Notes under the pieces: model-generated
Seen by the model: the letters and a program-made list of their open reading frames with translations, nothing else
The model's database searches: none
Told to the model about the DNA's origin: nothing
Part shown: piece after piece, positions 16,119-24,676 of the stretch
Layout: each line of letters starts with the position of its first letter
Numbering within the stretch: position 1 is the stretch's first letter
Assembly: GCF_040518285.1 (NCBI RefSeq)
Contig: NZ_CP155449.1
Span: 3,534,001-3,598,000 of the forward strand
Origin: Knoellia sp. S7-12
Lineage (GTDB): Bacteria; Actinomycetota; Actinomycetes; Actinomycetales; Dermatophilaceae
Length of the DNA stretch: 64,000 nucleotides
Direction of reading: 5' to 3'
Program-made: the position numbers and the translations under genes

Positions 16119-19100
16119 CTAGAAGTCGCTGTCGTTGTCCGACTCGAGATGGGTCGTGGTGACGGCTGTGTTGCTGGCGAGGTCGCGCACGCTGGCACTG
16201 GGGATCCAGCTCATGTTGGCCGCTGCGGCGGCAGTGGTGATTCTTAACGCGTTGCTGGGGGTGCCCAGGGTGATGGTCAGGCTGGAGCCGCTCATGGTGA
16301 GGGTCGAGAGCGTCCCCGTGACCCCGAAGTTCACGGCCCCGGTGACATAGTCACCCCGGTTCAAGTTGATGGTGCCCAACGGCAGCAGCGTGGTGTTGGT
16401 GGCGTTGTAGACGGTGAGCCGGTCCTTGCTGCTCCCGCCGCTACCGGTGGCCCGGACCACCACGTTCTGGCTGGTGATCCCGTTCCACCCGGCGATGACC
16501 GAGCTCGGGGACAGCGCTTCCGAGTACGTGAGAGTGAGCGTGTCCCTCACGTCGAGCCTGCGCACGGTTCCGCCAGTGACGTTGGTCGCCGTCAGGCCGG
16601 CCGCCGCCGGCTTGGTGCGGTCGATGGCGTATGCCGTGCTGGCGGTCCGCGCGTTGCCGACGGTGTCGGTCGCGCGAACGGTCACCGTGTAGGTGTCGTC
16701 CGCGGCGAAGGTGGTGGCAGCCAGTGGCAGGCTCCACGACGTGGTGCCATTGGCCGTGACCCACATCGGAGTGGCGGAGCTGAATGTCGTGCCGGACAGG
16801 AACAGCCCGGTGCTGGCACGTTGCACGCTGACCTCGACGGTGGCCACACCGGCTGGTGAGTCAAGGGTCGTGCCGCAGATGTCGCCGGTGGCTGCGGCGC
16901 AGCCTGCGTCGTAGGTGGTGGCGTTGTAGCGTCCCCCCGCGACGGGGAAGGTGGTGGCGATGGTGGGGGCGGTGGCGTCGACGGTCCACGTCCGGCTGGC
17001 GGCTGCACCGGTGTTGCCCGCGACGTCCACGGCACGGACCGCGAAGGTGCGCGACCCGTCGGCGAGAGACGCATAGGTCCTGGGGCTGGTGCAGGTGGTC
17101 CAGGCCCCGCCGTCGAGCTGGCACTCAAAGCGGGCGTTGGTCTCGCCAATGAAGGTGAAGGTGCCGCCGCCAGAGGTCGTCCCGGTCGGCCCGCTGGAGA
17201 TGGTCGGCGCTGCAGGCACGGTGCGGTCGATGGTGATGCTCACCGTGTCGAGCGCTGTCAGGCCCACTTCGTCGGTGGCGCGCGCGCGCACCGTGTAGGC
17301 CCCGTCAGCGGGGAAGGACGCACCGGGCATGGACAAGGACCAGGCGGTGGTGCCAGCCACCGGAAGATAGACCTCGGTAGGGCTGCTGAAGCTGTTGCCG
17401 TTCCAGTAGAGCTGCGTGGTGGCCCGCTGGATGCTGACGTGGACGGCCGACAGGCTGCCCTGTGGGTCGGAGGCGGTGCCGCAGATGTCACCCTCGGGAG
17501 TGCTGCACCCGGCGTTGTAGCCGGCGTCGTTGTAGGCGCGGCCACCAGCGGGCGAGCTGATGTTGACGTTGGGTATGCCGGTGTCGACGGTCCAGCCGTA
17601 GGCCGTCGCGGTGCTGACGTTGCCAGCGGCATCGGTGCTGCGGACAGTGAAGGTGTGCGCACCGGGAGCCAGCGTGCTGTAGCTGACCGGTCCAGTGCAG
17701 ACGGTCCAGGATCCGGAGTCGAGGCGGCACTCGGAGACGGTGCCGGTCTCGGCGGTGGTGAAGTCGAACTGGACGGAGGAGCCACTGGGATTCTGCGGTG
17801 CCTGGACGATGACGGGTGCCGGGGGCGCCGCGGTGTCCACGGTCAGGTCCGTGCCCCCGGTCGTGGTGTTGCCCACTGCATCGATGGCGCGCCAACGCAC
17901 GGTGTAGCCGCCGTCGGCGGGGAAGCTGGCGGCCTCGAACGGGTAGCTCCAGGACGTGGTGCCGGTGACGGTCTGCCAGGTTTCGCTCGCTGCCGCGAAC
18001 CCCGTGCCGTCCCAGTAGCCGTTGGTGGCCACTCGACGGATGCTGACCGCAACGCTGGACAGTCCGCTGCGCGCGTCGCTGGCAGTACCGCACAGATCGC
18101 CGGCGGTCGGTGTGGCGCAGCCCGCCGCCCAGCCGGCGCCGTTGTAGGTGCCGGAGGTGGGGAAGGTCAGCGCCGCGACGGGCGCGATGGCGTCGACCGT
18201 CCACGTGCGTGAGGTGATGGCGCTGAAGTTGCCGGCCCGGTCGTACGCCCGCACCGAGACGGTGTGCGACCCGTCGCTCAGCGCGTCGTACTGTTTCGGG
18301 CTCGCACACAGCGCCCACGACCCGCTGTCCAGGCGGCACTCGAAGCTCGCGCTCGGGTCGCTGGTGGTGAATCCCAAGGTCACGGATGGCCCGCTGGTTG
18401 CCGGCGGCGGAACTGTGACAGTGGGAGCGGTCGGGGCGGTGCGGTCGATGGTGAAGGTGCGGGAGTCGTAGCCGAGGTTGATGCCGTCGCTGGCTCTCGC
18501 GCGCAGGGTGTAGTCGCCCTGGGGCAATGAGCCCGACGCGATGCCGTAGCTCCAGTCGGTGGCGGTCAGCGTGGCCGGCACAAAGGTCTCAGGGCTCGCG
18601 GCGAAGCTCGTTCCGTTCCAGTACTGGCCCGTGCTGATCTGGCGCAGGCTCACCGCAACAGCGGTCACGGCGACGTCGTCCTCTGCCGTTCCGCACAGGT
18701 CGCCCGTGGAAGCGGTGCCACAGCCGGCCGTGAACCCGCTGTCGTTGTAGGAGCCCCCCACGGTGGGAAAGCCGATGCTCACCGTCGGGATCGTCAGGTT
18801 GACGGTCCACGTATGGGTCGTGACCGCGCTGACGTTGCCCACAGTGTCTGTCGCGCGCATCTGGAAGGTGTGAGAGCCGGCCACCAATTCGGCAAAGCCC
18901 ATCGGGCTTTCACATGACGCGTATGCCGCGGTGTCGAGGCGGCATTCCACCGTGGCTCCCGCTTCGGCCTCGGAGAAGGCGAACATGGCGCTACCACCGC
19001 TCGGATTGGCGGGCGTCTGGGTGAAGACGGGCGCCGGAGGCGCCGTTCCGTCGACGACCACGTCGGTCGCGGCCGCATCCCCGGTCGGTGAGGCCACGGC

Positions 19101-19769
19101 ATACACGATGTGGGTGCCGTCACTGACACCCGCAGGAATCAGGACCGTGACCGCACCGCCCCCACCGGAGGGAACCGCAGCAGGGGTGGCACTGCCTGCC
19201 AGGGTGCCCGTCAGTTCGACGCCGGTGGGACTGTCGAGGCGGTAGCGCAGCGACTCGCCCACGATGAACCCGCCGGCCGTGCCGGACACAGACGTGCCCG
19301 GCCTCACCCGGGGCGAGGACAGCGTCAGGATGGGCGCGGCCACCGTGACTGGGCTGCTCTTGACGCTCTCCAAGCCCCGCCAGTTGGTGGCGAGAACGGG
19401 TGTGACCGAGTAGACCCAGTTCCCGGCTGGAACACCAGACTCCAAGCAACTGGCGAGGAAAAGTGTTCCTGCGCAACCGGATCCAACGATCTGAGGGCTG
19501 AGGGTCGCCGCGTCGTAGCGCTTGATGAGGTAGCCGTCCACCGACGCGCCGTTGGACACCGTGCTCTCGGCCCAGGTGACGCGGACGGCCCGACCTGTGG
19601 CTGCGGCGCTGGGGGTGGGGACCTGGTTGAGCGATGCCGTCAGGGACGCGCCACTGCTCCCGGGTGTCGCCATGGTCGTCCAGAACGCCCAGGCGACACC
19701 GCCGATCATGCTGAGCCCCAGCAGGACGACGAGCATGAACCTGAGCAGAGTCCGCCGTGTGGACGTCAT
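16119..19769 (-). CDS. Exported protein with tandem Ig-like modules
   Basis: 1216 residues. The N-terminus is a membrane segment followed by WAFWTTMATPGSSGAS, similar to SipW-type signal peptides. After a fibronectin-like stretch come four tandem modules of about 200 residues (roughly 245-1060). Each has a first half with ECRLD (ECQLD in the last), a second cysteine 7-8 residues on, and AGNVS-like loops; and a second half with AGC..GDLCGT and YWNG motifs. The Cys pairs suggest disulfides. The C-terminal ~150 residues form a different beta domain. There is no LPXTG or C-terminal membrane anchor, so attachment is unclear. ATG 19769 overlaps the previous gene by 4 bp. Confidence 0.85.
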   Translation of the reverse strand: MTSTRRTLLRFMLVVLLGLSMIGGVAWAFWTTMATPGSSGASLTASLNQVPTPSAAATGRAVRVTWAESTVSNGASVDGYLIKRYDAATLSPQIVGSGCAGTLFLASCLESGVPAGNWVYSVTPVLATNWRGLESVKSSPVTVAAPILTLSSPRVRPGTSVSGTAGGFIVGESLRYRLDSPTGVELTGTLAGSATPAAVPSGGGGAVTVLIPAGVSDGTHIVYAVASPTGDAAATDVVVDGTAPPAPVFTQTPANPSGGSAMFAFSEAEAGATVECRLDTAAYASCESPMGFAELVAGSHTFQMRATDTVGNVSAVTTHTWTVNLTIPTVSIGFPTVGGSYNDSGFTAGCGTASTGDLCGTAEDDVAVTAVAVSLRQISTGQYWNGTSFAASPETFVPATLTATDWSYGIASGSLPQGDYTLRARASDGINLGYDSRTFTIDRTAPTAPTVTVPPPATSGPSVTLGFTTSDPSASFECRLDSGSWALCASPKQYDALSDGSHTVSVRAYDRAGNFSAITSRTWTVDAIAPVAALTFPTSGTYNGAGWAAGCATPTAGDLCGTASDARSGLSSVAVSIRRVATNGYWDGTGFAAASETWQTVTGTTSWSYPFEAASFPADGGYTVRWRAIDAVGNTTTGGTDLTVDTAAPPAPVIVQAPQNPSGSSVQFDFTTAETGTVSECRLDSGSWTVCTGPVSYSTLAPGAHTFTVRSTDAAGNVSTATAYGWTVDTGIPNVNISSPAGGRAYNDAGYNAGCSTPEGDICGTASDPQGSLSAVHVSIQRATTQLYWNGNSFSSPTEVYLPVAGTTAWSLSMPGASFPADGAYTVRARATDEVGLTALDTVSITIDRTVPAAPTISSGPTGTTSGGGTFTFIGETNARFECQLDGGAWTTCTSPRTYASLADGSRTFAVRAVDVAGNTGAAASRTWTVDATAPTIATTFPVAGGRYNATTYDAGCAAATGDICGTTLDSPAGVATVEVSVQRASTGLFLSGTTFSSATPMWVTANGTTSWSLPLAATTFAADDTYTVTVRATDTVGNARTASTAYAIDRTKPAAAGLTATNVTGGTVRRLDVRDTLTLTYSEALSPSSVIAGWNGITSQNVVVRATGSGGSSKDRLTVYNATNTTLLPLGTINLNRGDYVTGAVNFGVTGTLSTLTMSGSSLTITLGTPSNALRITTAAAAANMSWIPSASVRDLASNTAVTTTHLESDNDSDF

Positions 19770-20269
19770 GGGCCCACCGCCAGGAAGACCGTGATCCGGG
19801 CACCCTGGCATGCGTTCGCGGCGTCCAGGCTCATGGACAGCGCGCTCGGCAACCTGATGTCGAGCGTGCCGTCAACACTTCCGCCCCTGGCGGGGACCGC
19901 CCAGCCGACACCGCCGTTGCTCTGCGCGGCATAGCTGAGCGCCGACACCGCACAACCGGAATGGCCGGCATCCACAACGAACCCGCCCGTCCCCTGCGCC
20001 ACATCGAGCACGAGCGCGTTGATGCGCACCGACGAGGTGTTGGGGTTGGTCATGGTGAGGAGGATGTCGGCCCGGCCACCGGGGACGAGGTCTCCACTGG
20101 GCAAGCCCGGACTCAGAGTGACCGGCATGGTCCTGCCCGTCGTTCCGGCGCCGGACCCGCTCCCGGTGACACTCCAGAACGCGGCGGCCGATGCACAAAC
20201 CGCGATGAAGAGCACCACCCACCCGACGACGAACACTCCGCGCACACCCGCCGCACGCACAACGCTCAC
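19766..20269 (-). CDS. Small exported protein with SipW-like signal, TasA/camelysin-like style
   Basis: 167 residues: one N-terminal membrane segment, then SAAAFWSVTGSGSGAG, a beta-rich domain with LVPGGRADILLTMTNPNTSSV and two cysteines (GHSGCAV, NACQGARI). Its plan matches the two genes transcribed before it. GTG 20269 overlaps the upstream stop (GTGA). Start upstream of this would read through the neighbour's end. Role unknown; a fibre or matrix subunit is possible. Confidence 0.72.
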   Translation of the reverse strand: MSVVRAAGVRGVFVVGWVVLFIAVCASAAAFWSVTGSGSGAGTTGRTMPVTLSPGLPSGDLVPGGRADILLTMTNPNTSSVRINALVLDVAQGTGGFVVDAGHSGCAVSALSYAAQSNGGVGWAVPARGGSVDGTLDIRLPSALSMSLDAANACQGARITVFLAVGP

Positions 20270-20799
20270 CACCCGATCGACCCGGACGCGCTGTGGACCA
20301 GCACCAGGGACGCGCCCTTGCAACCGTCCTGGTTCGCTGTCCGGTCCGCCACGAGCGCCACGCTCGGCCAGGACCGCTCGGGCAGCCCCAGACCGCTGAG
20401 CGAGCGCGTCGCCCGAGCGGGGATCGTGACCTTGGTGCCCTCTGGCATCTGATCCACGGTGTAGTCACTCGCGCTGCACGGATGCGCGGAGTCCGCGTGA
20501 GGGGCCTTGACTGCGTGGACCCTCACCTGCATGTCGCGGACCACCAGAGAAAGCCGCCGGGGGTTGGCGAACTCCAGATCGATGGTCGCGCTGGAGCCAG
20601 GTGTGATCGGTTCCTTGGCGTCACCCGAGATGGTGAACGACGAACCCGACGACGTGGCCTGACCTCCACCGCCACTCGTCCCGTCATTCGTCCCGTCGCC
20701 GCCCTGTCCCCCGCACCTGACCAACAGCATGACGATGACCATCCCGAGCAGCGCCAACGCACCGCCCAGGACGTGACGCTTGCGCGCAGGGTCCGTCAT
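20266..20799 (-). CDS. Small membrane-anchored or exported protein of the same family
   Basis: 177 residues with a hydrophobic N-terminus (ALALLGMVIVMLLVRCGG, an imperfect lipobox-like end), a Gly/Ser linker and a domain with ITPGSSATIDLEFANP, a cysteine in HPCSASDYTV and a second in NQDGCKGASL. DYTV and NQD-CK are shared with the protein encoded next upstream (DYTI, NQDVCK), showing common ancestry. ATG 20799 has GGAGG at 5-nt spacing; GTG 20802 is too close to it. It lacks the FWT/YWT element. Confidence 0.72.
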   Translation of the reverse strand: MTDPARKRHVLGGALALLGMVIVMLLVRCGGQGGDGTNDGTSGGGGQATSSGSSFTISGDAKEPITPGSSATIDLEFANPRRLSLVVRDMQVRVHAVKAPHADSAHPCSASDYTVDQMPEGTKVTIPARATRSLSGLGLPERSWPSVALVADRTANQDGCKGASLVLVHSASGSIGW

Positions 20800-20859
20800 C
20801 ACGTCCTCCGAGAGAAGCCGGATGCCCCAGCCCTCTCGTGGTTCAGGTGGATCTCCGGA

Positions 20860-21324
20860 TCAGCTGTTGGAGGCGGCGTACGCGATGGAGACGACGGCGT
20901 CCTTGCAGACGTCCTGGTTGACGGTCGGCTTGTTGTTGAACGCGATCGTCAGACCCGACCAGGCCCCGACGCCGGTGCCCGCGGGCACTTCCGCGTTGAC
21001 CGCGGCAGTGCCGCCAATCGTGTAGTCGGTCGGGCCGCAGCCGGCCTTGTCGGTGCCAGTGACGGTGGCCGTGACCGCGCCGACGTAGACCGGGCTGGTG
21101 TTCGGGTTGTCGAAGTTGCCGCTCAACGCCTGTGCCGGCGACCCCGGCGCGAGACCCGTGACCGTGCTGGTCTGGTTCACCACGATGGTCTGGTTCGAGC
21201 CGGTCGTCGCCTCACCTGTGCCAGACCCGGTGTTCGTCCAGTAGGCAAAGGCAGCTCCACCACCCAGGACAACGAGTGCGGCGACGGACCCGATGACAAC
21301 GGTCTTCTTGTTGAGAGTGCGCAT
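20860..21324 (-). CDS. SipW-type exported small beta protein, first gene of envelope cluster
   Basis: 154 residues. Lys-rich start, membrane helix, then AFAYWTNTGSGTGEATTG, a good match to the N-termini cut by SipW-like signal peptidases (TasA, camelysin and many actinobacterial proteins). The exported domain has LAPGSPAQALSGNFDNPNTS, a Cys in AGCGPTDYTI and a second in NQDVCKDAV, then ends. ATG 21324 is preceded by an AGGGA site. No SipW peptidase gene is seen in the window. Confidence 0.78.
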   Translation of the reverse strand: MRTLNKKTVVIGSVAALVVLGGGAAFAYWTNTGSGTGEATTGSNQTIVVNQTSTVTGLAPGSPAQALSGNFDNPNTSPVYVGAVTATVTGTDKAGCGPTDYTIGGTAAVNAEVPAGTGVGAWSGLTIAFNNKPTVNQDVCKDAVVSIAYAASNS

Positions 21325-21565
21325 GTGAATAGTCCCTGTTCCAAACATGATTGCCAGCCCACCCCAGGCACCAAGCCGGCACCCTCAGCCTCGGACCGCA
21401 TCTCAACGGCCATCCCTATGGCTGGCATATTCCAAGCGAGATCAGTCTGTCGCACATCAGGCAATAGCACAAAAGGGGGCTATTTCGGTCCCCCCAACCT
21501 GATCTGTTCGGACTACGGGATCCCATCCGTTCTGACTGCACCAGTCCGTTCTGGACGGCACCGGC
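21325..21565. other. Intergenic region upstream of the envelope cluster
   Basis: 241 bp, richer in A/T than its surroundings, presumably the promoter of the minus-strand envelope cluster. A weak GGGGG/CCCCC hairpin lies at 21475-21495. No small gene or repeat was recognised. Confidence 0.4.
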
Positions 21566-22399
21566 TCAGAGCGGGAGCGGCACTCCTTGCCGACGCAGGA
21601 ACTCGGCGCCCGCAGCGAGCGCGAAGCTGAGGACCAGGGCGCCGACGAAGCCGACGACGCCCGGCAAGCGCTTCTTCAGTGGCGGATCAGGGCGGCGACG
21701 GAAGCCGATGAGCTCCATTGCGGCATACGCGATGAAGCCCAGAGCGAACGGACCGTTGAGGAACATCCAGAACCAGAACCACCGCGTTCCCACCCGAGGT
21801 GCGGCGCCGAACAGCAGCCCGGCCAGGACGAGGAGCGCGCCGAAGGCGGCGAAGTTCTGAAGAGTCATGTTGTCGCTGAAATCATTGGGTCGCATGGAGA
21901 CACCTGCTTCACGCAGGGCAGCAACAAGTGCCTTCGACTGCTCGTTCGCATCGACGCTCATTCCCCCGAAGGAGCCCGGGTCATTGTCCGAGGCGGCCAC
22001 CTGCCAGCCCTGCGAACCCCACATGCGCCACACGAGAATCCCTCCGGTCGGCTCGCCCGGCCCCGTCGTCGAGGTCGAGCTGGAGCTCACCTCTCCATTC
22101 TCTGCGACCTCCTCACTGTGAAGTTGCGACTGGTGCGCCTCCATGAGGTCGAAGTCGCCCTGGCTCAGTGAGTCCGCGACGTACCACTCCTGGACGGATC
22201 CCGACGCGATGTCAGAACGCAGCTGGGCGAACGTCGACCCGCGCAGTCCCTCGGTCCACGCGGAGCCCAGCAGCAGGATCGAGACGACGACCACTGCGCC
22301 GCCGAACGCGACGATGAACCGTGAGTGCCACCCCGTGGCCTCGCGTGACTGCTCCGGCGTCGCGGCGTACGCGACGTCGTCCCCTACCCCGACTGTCAT
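21566..22399 (-). CDS. Four-TM membrane protein of unknown function
   Basis: 277 residues. One membrane helix near residues 28-50, an extracellular-type loop of about 120 residues with a Ser/Thr-rich linker (SSSSTSTTGPGE), then three helices near the C-terminus, the second very aromatic (WFWFWMFLNGPFALGF). No family recognised. ATG 22399 is preferred because the next upstream start lies in the terminator of the preceding gene. Confidence 0.7.
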   Translation of the reverse strand: MTVGVGDDVAYAATPEQSREATGWHSRFIVAFGGAVVVVSILLLGSAWTEGLRGSTFAQLRSDIASGSVQEWYVADSLSQGDFDLMEAHQSQLHSEEVAENGEVSSSSTSTTGPGEPTGGILVWRMWGSQGWQVAASDNDPGSFGGMSVDANEQSKALVAALREAGVSMRPNDFSDNMTLQNFAAFGALLVLAGLLFGAAPRVGTRWFWFWMFLNGPFALGFIAYAAMELIGFRRRPDPPLKKRLPGVVGFVGALVLSFALAAGAEFLRRQGVPLPL

Positions 22400-22421
22400 G
22401 ACCGAAATATGGCACGACAAA

Positions 22422-22448
22422 CCCCCGCTGACCAGAGGTCAACGGGGG
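22422..22448 (-). terminator. Terminator after the zinc-ribbon gene
   Basis: CCCCCG and CGGGGG with inner TGACC/GGTCA pair across one mismatch and an AGA loop. It lies 30 nt downstream of the zinc-ribbon stop on the minus strand. Confidence 0.7.
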
Positions 22449-22477
22449 CCCGCGAGTCGATTCAGGCGGTGTCGCTT

Positions 22478-22849
22478 CTAGTCGAAGAGCTCGGACATGA
22501 ACGACTTCTTGCGGCGCGGCTGCCCGTAGCCGCCGTACTGGCCCTTGCGGGGCGAGGACGAGTAGCGGGGTGCCTGACCGTAGGCCTGCGCGGGCGGCTG
22601 GCCGTAGGGCTGCTGTTGGCCGTAGGACTGCTCTTGACCGTATGCCGGCTGCTGTGGTGCCGCTGCCGGCGCCTGCGGGGCAGCCTGGGGCGGCTGCTGG
22701 TGCCAGGCATTCTCGGCGTTGACGAGGGCCTCGAGCTCACCACGGTCGAGAAAGAGGCCGCCGCAACCGGTGCACTGGTCGACGTGGACCTGGTTGCGCT
22801 CGTAGTTGCGCATCTCAGACGCGCACTTGGGGCAGGTGAGGGTGCTCAT
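22478..22849 (-). CDS. TFIIB-type zinc-ribbon protein with YGQ-rich low-complexity tail
   Basis: 123 residues. The first ~45 form a zinc ribbon: CPKC and CTGC pairs, with VHVDQCTGCGGLFLDRGEL, the zf-TFIIB signature. The remainder is Gln/Pro/Tyr/Gly-rich with five YGQ repeats, ending in a basic patch (PRRKKS) and MSELFD. Such ribbons occur in many bacteria without known role; the tail resembles phase-separating or prion-like sequences. ATG 22849 has GAGG 7 nt upstream. Flanked by its own terminator, so probably monocistronic. Confidence 0.82.
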   Translation of the reverse strand: MSTLTCPKCASEMRNYERNQVHVDQCTGCGGLFLDRGELEALVNAENAWHQQPPQAAPQAPAAAPQQPAYGQEQSYGQQQPYGQPPAQAYGQAPRYSSSPRKGQYGGYGQPRRKKSFMSELFD

Positions 22850-22916
22850 GCCCACCTCAACGACTGGGGAGACCCAAATGTCCCGGAACCAGCCAACGTC
22901 TTGGTCAGCGCCTTGG

Positions 22917-23642
22917 TCAACCGGCGGCGGCGAGCACCTGCGGCAGCAAGAAGAGCATGCCCAGTGACCAGGTGAGGTGGGTGACGATCGGTCCGAGGAT
23001 CCCGCCCGTCACCCGGCGCTGCAGGCCGACGACGACTCCCACGAGCGCCGCCGCCAGCACCAGCAGCGGAACCCCGGCGGGAACGATGACGGCGGCATAC
23101 GCGATCGTCGTGACGAGAACGGCGTGCCGACGACCCACGGCGGCGAAGAGCGCACCTCGATAGAAGAGCTCCTCCGCCACCCCGTTCATCGCCGTGATGA
23201 CGGCAACGATGGCCAGCGAACCGAAGCGTGCGTGGTCGAGCAATCCGTCCACAGGCCCACGCAGCAACGGAATTCGCGCGACGACGACCGCACCCAACAG
23301 GAACAGCCCCAGCAGCAGCAGCCCCAGCACCAAGGACTGCACGATCGCATGGCTCGGCGTCGTCCCGGACCGCGTGTGGGCCCGCCCGAGGTGCAGGGGG
23401 CCGGACAGGAACGCGCCCCCGGCCCAGACCAGAGCGAGCAGCACCGTCCCGACATAGAACACGTCATCACCGGGCGCGAGCCGCAAGGCCCACGCGTTGA
23501 CGACGACACCGATGGCGAGAGTCACGCACGCCACGATCCGACGTCGCCGGAACGCCCGATCGGACTCCTGGTGGTCGCGCTCGACGGGCACGACGAGAGC
23601 AGCCCGAAAGAATCGGCGCAGTTCGGTGAGTGCATGCTCCAT
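22917..23642 (-). CDS. CPBP-family intramembrane protein, motifs partly degenerate
   Basis: 241 residues, about seven membrane segments. CPBP (CAAX protease/bacteriocin-processing) motif 1 is present as EELFYRG. The expected FxxxH motif 2 appears as IAYAA without histidine, and motif 3 as THLTWS, where family members usually have HxxxN/D. Activity is therefore doubtful. ATG 23642 faces the SDR gene 21 bp away; longer in-frame sequence upstream runs antisense through that gene and is rejected. Confidence 0.8.
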   Translation of the reverse strand: MEHALTELRRFFRAALVVPVERDHQESDRAFRRRRIVACVTLAIGVVVNAWALRLAPGDDVFYVGTVLLALVWAGGAFLSGPLHLGRAHTRSGTTPSHAIVQSLVLGLLLLGLFLLGAVVVARIPLLRGPVDGLLDHARFGSLAIVAVITAMNGVAEELFYRGALFAAVGRRHAVLVTTIAYAAVIVPAGVPLLVLAAALVGVVVGLQRRVTGGILGPIVTHLTWSLGMLFLLPQVLAAAG

Positions 23643-23663
23643 GACGATGAGACGATGCCATAG

Positions 23664-24662
23664 ATGACTCCTGACCAGCACGTTCGTGTCCTCGTCACGG
23701 GGGCGACCGGCTATATCGGCTCGCGCCTCGTGCCCGCCCTCCTCGCTGCCGGTCATGAGGTCCGGGTCCTCACCCGGTCCGCGGACCGGCTCAAGAACCG
23801 GGAGTGGCATGACGCCGTCGACATCATCGAGGGGGACGCGACGTCGCGCTCCGACCTCGACAAGGCGCTCACGGACATCGACGTCGCTTACTACCTGCTG
23901 CACTCGATGGATGGAGCCGCCGACTTCGAGGAGCGAGACCGCGAGCTGGCTCGCACCTTTGGTCTCGCTGCCGAGGCTGCCGGCACCCAGCGCATCGTCT
24001 ACCTCTCCGGTCTGCATCCGGACTCGGAGAAGCTCTCCACCCACCTGGCGTCCCGCGTCGAGGTCGGCGACCTGCTCATGGCCTCGGGCGTCCCGACCGT
24101 GGTGCTTCAGGCGGCGATCATCATCGGGTCCGGCTCGGCGTCGTTCGAGATGCTGCGCCACCTCACCCACAACCTCCCGGTGATGCTCACCCCCAAGTGG
24201 GTCAACAACCGCATCCAACCGATCGCGATCGGCGACGTCCTGCACTACCTCATCGGTGCCGCCACCCTCTCCGGCGAGCACAACCGCACCTTCGACATCG
24301 GCGGGCCGGACGTGCTCACCTACCGCGAGATGATCCACCGGTTCGCCAAGGTGTCAGGCCTGCGCACCCGGGCCATCCTCACTGTGCCCGTCCTCACTCC
24401 GGGCCTGGCCAGCCATTGGGTCGGATTCGTCACCCCCGTCCCGTCGGGCATCGCAAAACCGTTGGTGGGCAGCCTGATCCACGAGGTGGTGTGTCAGGAG
24501 AACGACGTCGACGACACCATCGGAGCTCCCGAGGGTGGCGCGATGACCTTCGACGAAGCAGTGAACGCCGCGCTCGTGGGCGGGGACGTGGACACTCGCC
24601 CCGAGCCGGGCACCGTCGAGCCCGGCCAGCTCACCGCCGCCGACCCCGACTGGGCCGGCTGA
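23664..24662 (+). CDS. NAD(P)-binding SDR/NmrA-type oxidoreductase
   Basis: 332 residues. Rossmann site VLVTGATGYIGSRLVPALLAAGHEV, then the atypical-SDR block DVAYYLLHSM and VYLSGLHP. Homologues often carry a further C-terminal DUF2867 domain; here the protein stops after the Rossmann part, so it is a short form. Substrate unknown. ATG 23664. It converges on the lipid-island gene, 14 bp away. Confidence 0.82.
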   Translation: MTPDQHVRVLVTGATGYIGSRLVPALLAAGHEVRVLTRSADRLKNREWHDAVDIIEGDATSRSDLDKALTDIDVAYYLLHSMDGAADFEERDRELARTFGLAAEAAGTQRIVYLSGLHPDSEKLSTHLASRVEVGDLLMASGVPTVVLQAAIIIGSGSASFEMLRHLTHNLPVMLTPKWVNNRIQPIAIGDVLHYLIGAATLSGEHNRTFDIGGPDVLTYREMIHRFAKVSGLRTRAILTVPVLTPGLASHWVGFVTPVPSGIAKPLVGSLIHEVVCQENDVDDTIGAPEGGAMTFDEAVNAALVGGDVDTRPEPGTVEPGQLTAADPDWAG

Positions 24663-24676
24663 CCTGACGCCGGGGT

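Noticed and set aside
16119..19769. Period of about 600 bp in this gene considered as a DNA repeat array
   Set aside because: The period is explained by the four protein modules of the exported Ig-repeat protein.
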